Shown here piece after piece: positions 59,275-64,000 of a stretch of 64,000 nucleotides of DNA. The stretch lies in contig NZ_SRKZ01000002.1 in assembly GCF_004745865.1 (NCBI RefSeq), forward strand, positions 310,001 through 374,000. The letters run 5' to 3'. The stretch comes from Hymenobacter wooponensis (GTDB lineage: Bacteria; Bacteroidota; Bacteroidia; Cytophagales; Hymenobacteraceae). Numbering within the stretch: position 1 is the stretch's first letter; each line of letters begins with the position of its first letter. Below the pieces are notes generated by a model. That model had not been told where the DNA came from and ran no database searches. It worked only from the letters and a program-made list of their open reading frames with translations. The translations under genes and the position numbers were made by a program.

Positions 59275-60654
59275 ATGCCTCCAGCCATACAAACTCCTCC
59301 CGTTGCCACTCCCTCCGAAGCGGACATGCAGGCCGCTACCGGCTGGCGCCGGGCCCGGAAGCACAATTCGCTGGCCGAGGTATACGCCTCCATTCGGGTG
59401 CCCGCGCAGAGTGCTTCGTTCTGGCGTAAGCTGATGGCCTTCTGGGGGCCGGGCCTGATGGTGGCGGTGGGCTACATGGACCCCGGCAACTGGGCAACGG
59501 ATATTGAAGGCGGTTCGCGCTTTGGCTATACGCTGCTTTCAGTGATTCTGATTTCCAACTTGTTTGCCATGCTGCTTCAGCACTTGGCAGCTAAGCTGGG
59601 CATTGTGACGGGCCGTGACCTTGCGCAGGCCTGTCGCGACCACTACTCCGCTCCCGTGGCCAAGGTGCTGTGGGTGCTGTGCGAAGTTGCTATTGCCGCC
59701 TGTGACCTAGCCGAGGTAATCGGCTCGGCCATTGCCCTGAACCTGTTGTTCGGGCTGCCGCTCACCTGGGGCGTATCGCTTACCATCCTAGATGTGCTGG
59801 TGGTGCTGTTGTTTCAGAGCAAGGGCTTCCGGGTGTTGGAAAGTATTGTGGCGGGCCTGCTGACCGTGATTTTTGGCTGCTTCCTGTATGAAATCATTGT
59901 CTCGAAGCCCGACTGGTTTGGGATTCTGGGAGGCCTAGTACCCCAGCCCCAGATCGTGACCACGCCCAAGATGCTCTACATCGCCATTGGTATTTTGGGC
60001 GCTACGGTAATGCCGCATAACCTCTACCTGCACTCCAGCATCGTACAAACCCGCGCCTTTGCTCAGGATGAACCCGGCAAGCGCATGGCCATCAAATTCG
60101 CCACTATCGATAGTTCGGTGGCCTTGTTTCTGGCCTTCTTTGTGAATGCAGCTATTCTAATTACTTCTGCCGCCGCCTTTCACCGCAATGGCCACCAAAA
60201 CGTGGCTGATATTGCGGATGCCCATGAGCTGCTTGCGCCGGTGCTAGGCGCCGGAGCGGCCTCTGTGGTGTTTGCAGTAGCCCTGCTGGCCTCCGGACAA
60301 ACCTCCACGCTCACGGGCACCCTGGCTGGCCAAATTGTAATGGAAGGCTTTCTGGATCTACAGCTGAAGCCTTGGGTACGGCGCCTTATCACGCGGAGCA
60401 TTGCGGTGGTGCCAGCCTTTATAGTAGCCATGCTGTACGGGGAGAAAGGCACCGGCGAATTACTCGTTCTAAGCCAGGTTATTCTGTCGTTGCAGCTCAG
60501 CTTTGCGGTGGTGCCGCTAGTGCTCTTCACGGGCAGCAAAGCCAAAATGGGAGTTTTCGTGAACAAGCCCTGGCTACAGACTATTGCCTGGAGCGTATCG
60601 GGCATTATTGTATTACTGAACGGCTACCTACTGTTTCAAACCTTCTTCGGGTAA
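59275..60654 (+). CDS. Nramp-family divalent metal importer (MntH-like)
   Basis: 459 residues from ATG 59275. A GTG at 59251 overlaps the probable -7 promoter element and is therefore unlikely. A ~45-residue N-terminal tail precedes eleven or so membrane helices. The TM1 metal motif is DPGN (GYMDPGNWATDIEGGSRFGYTLL) and the TM6 motif is MPHNLYLHSS. The conserved loop GQTSTLTGTLAGQIVMEGF is also present. It imports Mn2+ and/or Fe2+ with protons across the inner membrane. It is preceded by two operator palindromes shared with the TonB receptor gene and divergent from a CDF exporter. Confidence 0.93.
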   Translation: MPPAIQTPPVATPSEADMQAATGWRRARKHNSLAEVYASIRVPAQSASFWRKLMAFWGPGLMVAVGYMDPGNWATDIEGGSRFGYTLLSVILISNLFAMLLQHLAAKLGIVTGRDLAQACRDHYSAPVAKVLWVLCEVAIAACDLAEVIGSAIALNLLFGLPLTWGVSLTILDVLVVLLFQSKGFRVLESIVAGLLTVIFGCFLYEIIVSKPDWFGILGGLVPQPQIVTTPKMLYIAIGILGATVMPHNLYLHSSIVQTRAFAQDEPGKRMAIKFATIDSSVALFLAFFVNAAILITSAAAFHRNGHQNVADIADAHELLAPVLGAGAASVVFAVALLASGQTSTLTGTLAGQIVMEGFLDLQLKPWVRRLITRSIAVVPAFIVAMLYGEKGTGELLVLSQVILSLQLSFAVVPLVLFTGSKAKMGVFVNKPWLQTIAWSVSGIIVLLNGYLLFQTFFG

Positions 60655-60657
60655 GCT

Positions 60658-60700
60658 AAAAAAAGCGCCGTACCTGGCCTAGCCAGCACGGCGCTTTTTT
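60658..60700 (+). terminator. Terminator of the Nramp gene
   Basis: AAAAGCGCCGT/ACGGCGCTTTTTT stem with a GGCCTAG in the loop, 4 bp after the stop codon. Confidence 0.9.
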
Positions 60701-60711
60701 GGCTTTACACT

Positions 60712-60749
60712 TTTAGACTGGCCTAAATATTTATTTAACCTGGTTTAAA
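60712..60749. promoter_or_regulatory. Tandem 16-bp operators upstream of the TonB receptor
   Basis: TTTAGACTGGCCTAAA at 60712-60727 and TTTAACCTGGTTTAAA at 60734-60749 are again 22 bp apart, start to start. A TGCCTTTG box (60758-60765), one mismatch from TAnnTTTG, follows at 8 bp. The layout equals that at 59201-59238. Confidence 0.78.
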
Positions 60750-60849
60750 CAAACTACTGCCTTTGGGAGCAGCCACTAGGCCTGTACTGACCCAGCCTGC
60801 GCCCACTACGGCAGTACGGCGTGGTTCTCACCTTCTACCGCTTTTCATT

Positions 60850-63324
60850 ATGAAACTAGCTTTTCGCCTGCTCACTACTTTGCTATTTTCTTTCTCGGGG
60901 CTGCTGGTAGCGGCGCAGGGTACGGGCAGCATCCGGGGGCAGGTGCTGGCAGAAGGCCAACCGTTAGAGCTGGCTACGGTAGTGTTGCCGGGAACCGCCT
61001 TGGGCACTGCTACAGATGCGCAAGGGCACTATGTTCTCGAAGGCATTCCGGCGGGAGCGCACGAGGTAGTGTTTTCCAGCATTGGCTACCAGGCCCAACG
61101 CCAACGGCTGACCATCGTGGCCGGGCAAACTGCGGAGGTTTCGGTGCGCTTGGCTCCTACTCCGGCGGCATTGCAGGAGGTGGTGGTAACGGGAGTTTCT
61201 CGGGCTACGGAGCTGCGAAAAAGCCCAGTCCCGATTGCCGTGCTTAGCCGGCGCGAGGTGAACCTCAATGGCAGCAGCAACGTGATTGATGCCGCCGTAA
61301 AAGGCGTGCCCGGCCTGAGCGCCGTCACTACTGGCCCCAATATCTCTAAGCCGTTTATTCGGGGGCTCGGCTATAATCGGGTACTCACGCTCTACAACGG
61401 CTTGCGCCAGGAGGGCCAGCAGTGGGGCGACGAGCACGGCATCGAGATTGATCAATATGACATCGACCGGATTGAGGTAGTAAAAGGTCCCGCCAGTCTG
61501 ATATATGGGTCTGATGCCGTAGCCGGTGTTATCAACATGCTGCCGAGGCTACCCAATGGCCCCGCCGGTGAGCTGCATGGCGATGCACTAACTGAGTATC
61601 AGACCAATAATAACCTGATTGGCACCTCGCTAGGCCTGCACTATAACCGCAACGGCTGGCAGTATGCGGCGCGAGGCTCTTACCGCTTGGCGCAAGCGTA
61701 CCGCAACGCGCTGGAGGGCCGGGTATATGGCACGGCCTTTCGGGAGCTGAACCTAACGGCTATGGCAGGCCTAGAGAAAACCTGGGGCTCTACGCAGCTC
61801 TACGCCACGCTCTACAACAACCTACAGGAAATTCCGGATGGCAGCCGCGACTCCCTGAGCCGGCGTTTCACGCGCCAGATTTTGGAAGGCGAGCAGGACG
61901 ACATCAAGAACCGCCCCCTAGTGCCTGATGCTGACCTGGCTACGTACCGCATCAACCCGCTTCACCAGCACATTCAGCACTACCGCTTGCTTAGCCGTAC
62001 CCGGCTGCGGCTTGGGCAAGGAGAGCTGCACGCGCTGCTGGGGGCACAACAGAACATCCGCCGCGAGTACAACCACCCTACTGCGCCCACGCAGGCAGGC
62101 CTAGCGGTGGCCCTGAACACCTACAATTACGATGTGCGTTACGCTGCCCCTGCCTGGCAAGGCATCGAGACGACACTGAGTCTGAACGGGATGTACCAGA
62201 CCAATACAAACCGCGAGGCCACTGACTTCCCCATTCCGGATTACTCGCTCTTTGATGTGGGCGGCTACCTCTTCCTGAAGAAGACGTTTGGCAAGCTTGA
62301 CCTCTCCGGGGGCTTACGCTACGATACCCGCGTGCTGCGGTGGGCTGACTTTTATGTGGGAGAAAACCCCGCCACTGGTTTTCCGCAACAGGTAGGCGCC
62401 AATAGTGGCCTAGCGCCACAATTCTCAGCGTTTAAACGACCCTACCGGGGCGTGTCGGCTAGCGTGGGCGCTACCTATAATTTCTCTGATCGGTTGGTGC
62501 TGCGGGCCAATGTGGCGCGGGGTTACCGGGCACCTAACATCACGGAAGTGGGCTCCAATGGCCTCGACCCGGGCGCCCACATAGTGTACCTGGGCAACCG
62601 CACCTTCGGGCCCGAGTTCAGTTTGCAGGAAGACCTAGGGCTCAGTGCTTACCTGCCCGATGTGGAGCTGAGCGCCAGCGTTTTTCACAACGACATCAAC
62701 AACTACATCTACCAGGCCCGCCTGAATGGCCCCGATGGGCAGCCGGTAGTCATTGTTCCAGGCAATGCTACCTACCAGTATCAGCAGGGCCAGGCCCGGC
62801 TTTATGGCGCCGAGGCAACTGTAAACCTGCACCCACGGGCACTGCCCAGCCTTACGTTCGGCAATAGCCTGGCCTACGTAACTGGCCTGAACCGCGAAGC
62901 ACAGCTACTGGAAGCCAACGGGGCGGCGGCCAAATACTTGCCGCTCATCCCACCGCTGCGTACCCGCTCAGAGGTGCGTTTCACAAGTGAGAAGCCGTGG
63001 GGCTGCTTGCTACACCCCTACGTGCGGGCCGTACTCGACTACAACGCCCCCCAAAACCGGTTTTACGCAGTAGATAACACCGAAACACGCACGGCGGGGT
63101 ACGCACTGCTGGGGGTAGGCTTAGGCACTGGTCTAGCCACTGGCCCTGAAAAACGGGAGTGGCTGCAGTTTTTTTTACACCTCGACAATGCGCTGAACAC
63201 AACGTATCAGTCGCACCTTAACCGGCTGAAATACTTTGAGTACTACGCTGCCTCGCCTACGGGCCAGCGGGGCATCTATAACCAGGGGCGTAACCTCAGC
63301 CTAAAAATAACGGTGGCTTTCTAG
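60850..63324 (+). CDS. TonB-dependent receptor, probably for metal uptake
   Basis: 824 residues from ATG 60850 (signal peptide MKLAFRLLTTLLFSFSGLLVAAQ); the frame open from 60763 lies in the promoter region. A carboxypeptidase-regulatory-like domain (~26-105; GSIRGQVLAEGQPLELATVVLPGTALGTATDAQGHYVL) is followed by a true plug (VVVTGVSRATELRKSPVPIAVLSRREVN, SKPFIRGLGYNRVLTLYNGLRQEGQQWGDEHGIEID, IEVVKGPASLIYGSDAVAGVINM) and a 22-strand-type barrel ending NQGRNLSLKITVAF. The plug resembles CirA/ZnuD-like receptors. Operators shared with the Nramp gene suggest it brings in the metal or metal chelate that Nramp then imports. Confidence 0.9.
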   Translation: MKLAFRLLTTLLFSFSGLLVAAQGTGSIRGQVLAEGQPLELATVVLPGTALGTATDAQGHYVLEGIPAGAHEVVFSSIGYQAQRQRLTIVAGQTAEVSVRLAPTPAALQEVVVTGVSRATELRKSPVPIAVLSRREVNLNGSSNVIDAAVKGVPGLSAVTTGPNISKPFIRGLGYNRVLTLYNGLRQEGQQWGDEHGIEIDQYDIDRIEVVKGPASLIYGSDAVAGVINMLPRLPNGPAGELHGDALTEYQTNNNLIGTSLGLHYNRNGWQYAARGSYRLAQAYRNALEGRVYGTAFRELNLTAMAGLEKTWGSTQLYATLYNNLQEIPDGSRDSLSRRFTRQILEGEQDDIKNRPLVPDADLATYRINPLHQHIQHYRLLSRTRLRLGQGELHALLGAQQNIRREYNHPTAPTQAGLAVALNTYNYDVRYAAPAWQGIETTLSLNGMYQTNTNREATDFPIPDYSLFDVGGYLFLKKTFGKLDLSGGLRYDTRVLRWADFYVGENPATGFPQQVGANSGLAPQFSAFKRPYRGVSASVGATYNFSDRLVLRANVARGYRAPNITEVGSNGLDPGAHIVYLGNRTFGPEFSLQEDLGLSAYLPDVELSASVFHNDINNYIYQARLNGPDGQPVVIVPGNATYQYQQGQARLYGAEATVNLHPRALPSLTFGNSLAYVTGLNREAQLLEANGAAAKYLPLIPPLRTRSEVRFTSEKPWGCLLHPYVRAVLDYNAPQNRFYAVDNTETRTAGYALLGVGLGTGLATGPEKREWLQFFLHLDNALNTTYQSHLNRLKYFEYYAASPTGQRGIYNQGRNLSLKITVAF

Positions 63325-63379
63325 GCCAGTCTGCAGGCGTTTGCGTAGGGGCGGAATACGACCCTTAACTCCTCCCCTC

Positions 63380-64000
63380 ATGTGTAAACGCTACGCTTTT
63401 TTGTGGCTTTTGAGCGCGCTGGCTCCCCTGCAGCTAGCAGCCCAAGATCTTAAAAAGACCAGTCCCTACGATTCGGCCCACTTCGACTTGTTTCACCCGG
63501 TACCCCGCAACCAACTCCGGGAGTTACGCCCCGACCGGCCCGGCGTAACAGAAAGCCCCTTTACTGTAGATGCCGGCCACTTTCAGCTTGAGACCGATGC
63601 CGTGCGCCTGATTAATTCGCGCGAGGACACTATGCGCAACCGCGACTTTCACGTGGCCTACGCTGTAGCCAAAATGGGCCTGAGCCGCCGCACCGATCTG
63701 CAGATAGAAGTACCACTCTATAGTATTGGCAAACAACGTGGCGAGCATCAATCGGAATGGGACAAGAGCCGCGGCTTCGGGGACTTAGCCATTCGGGTGA
63801 AGCACAACTTCCTCGGCGATGACCAAGAAAGCCCCGTAGCAATGGGCATAGTGGCCTACACGCGCCTTCCTACAAGCAAACAAGCCCGCAACGGGTCTAT
63901 AGAAGGAGGATTGATCTTGCCAGTTAACATCATGCTGCCCCACAAGTGGAATCTTGATGTGCAGATAGAGTCTGACGTGAACTACGACCAGGAGCAGCGC
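63380..64000 (+). CDS. Outer-membrane 'transporter' family protein, 3' end outside window
   Basis: The frame is open from ATG 63380 to the window edge (207 codons). Signal peptide MCKRYAFLWLLSALAPLQLAAQ. The mature protein begins with a region carrying LRPDRPGVTESPFTVDAGHFQLETD and continues with barrel-like segments (DLQIEVPLYSIG, GFGDLAIRVKHNFLGD, MGIVAYTRLPTSKQ). The DRPGVTESP...GHFQLE start is typical of proteins annotated as transporter or phenol-degradation MetA-like outer-membrane channels. It follows the TonB receptor by 55 bp and may share its transcript and metal control. Confidence 0.8.
   Translation, partial: MCKRYAFLWLLSALAPLQLAAQDLKKTSPYDSAHFDLFHPVPRNQLRELRPDRPGVTESPFTVDAGHFQLETDAVRLINSREDTMRNRDFHVAYAVAKMGLSRRTDLQIEVPLYSIGKQRGEHQSEWDKSRGFGDLAIRVKHNFLGDDQESPVAMGIVAYTRLPTSKQARNGSIEGGLILPVNIMLPHKWNLDVQIESDVNYDQEQR

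Overview
The window looks like chromosomal DNA from a Bacteroidota bacterium of the Cytophagales, most likely Hymenobacter or a close relative. The supporting signs are GC-rich DNA, promoters with the Bacteroidota -7 element TAnnTTTG instead of a sigma-70 -10 box, no Shine-Dalgarno sequences, many TonB-receptor-like outer-membrane proteins, a GLPGLI protein, a type IX secretion sorting tail, LytTR/LytS two-component pairs and an rpsU-xerC-hpf cluster. No phage, plasmid, transposase or CRISPR genes were seen. The genus is inferred; no marker gene such as 16S rRNA is present.

Layout. 1-7 kb: a His/Met-rich outer-membrane protein (partial), a low-GC beta-helix-like protein, a B12-type radical SAM enzyme carrying an in-frame palindromic repeat, a hydrolase-like lipoprotein and a GNAT enzyme, separated by dense palindromic repeats. 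7-14 kb: tRNA-Gly(CCC), then a GLPGLI/outer-membrane receptor pair transcribed away from an OmpR-type kinase/regulator pair, with three TGTTA repeats spaced exactly 10 bp between them. 14-21 kb: DUF421 protein, uvrB, small lipoproteins (one resembling a lone subtilase propeptide) and an ECF sigma factor with a membrane-anchored beta-barrel partner. 21-34 kb: wrbA, then two related modules, each a LytS kinase plus LytTR regulator divergent from a TonB-receptor-like gene; the first module also carries an ABC exporter. 34-41 kb: housekeeping genes (aroE, DedA, spermidine-synthase-like, sugar dehydrogenase, ComA-like enzyme, TPR protein). 40.6-45.9 kb: an export/phosphoregulation operon (Wza-like, Wzc-like, CpsB-like, SDR). 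46-53 kb: acyl-CoA dehydrogenase, rpsU, xerC, hpf, metK, prolyl peptidase. 53-58 kb: GH5-like hydrolase, HD hydrolase, GNAT, secreted sugar dehydrogenase. 58-64 kb: a metal-homeostasis locus (CDF exporter, Nramp importer, TonB receptor and a partial outer-membrane protein).

Strongest signals beyond ordinary annotation. (1) Pairs of 16-bp palindromes with the same 22-bp spacing lie upstream of both the Nramp gene and the TonB receptor, implying one metal regulon. (2) Three TGTTA repeats on one helical face lie between the OmpR-type regulator locus and its divergent outer-membrane operon. (3) A palindromic repeat family occurs between genes, sometimes as nested palindromes, and once sits in frame between two domains of an enzyme. 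(4) The heptamer GGCCTAG/CTAGGCC occurs more than 80 times by eye, against about 8 expected by chance. (5) The metK leader can fold into two mutually exclusive hairpins.
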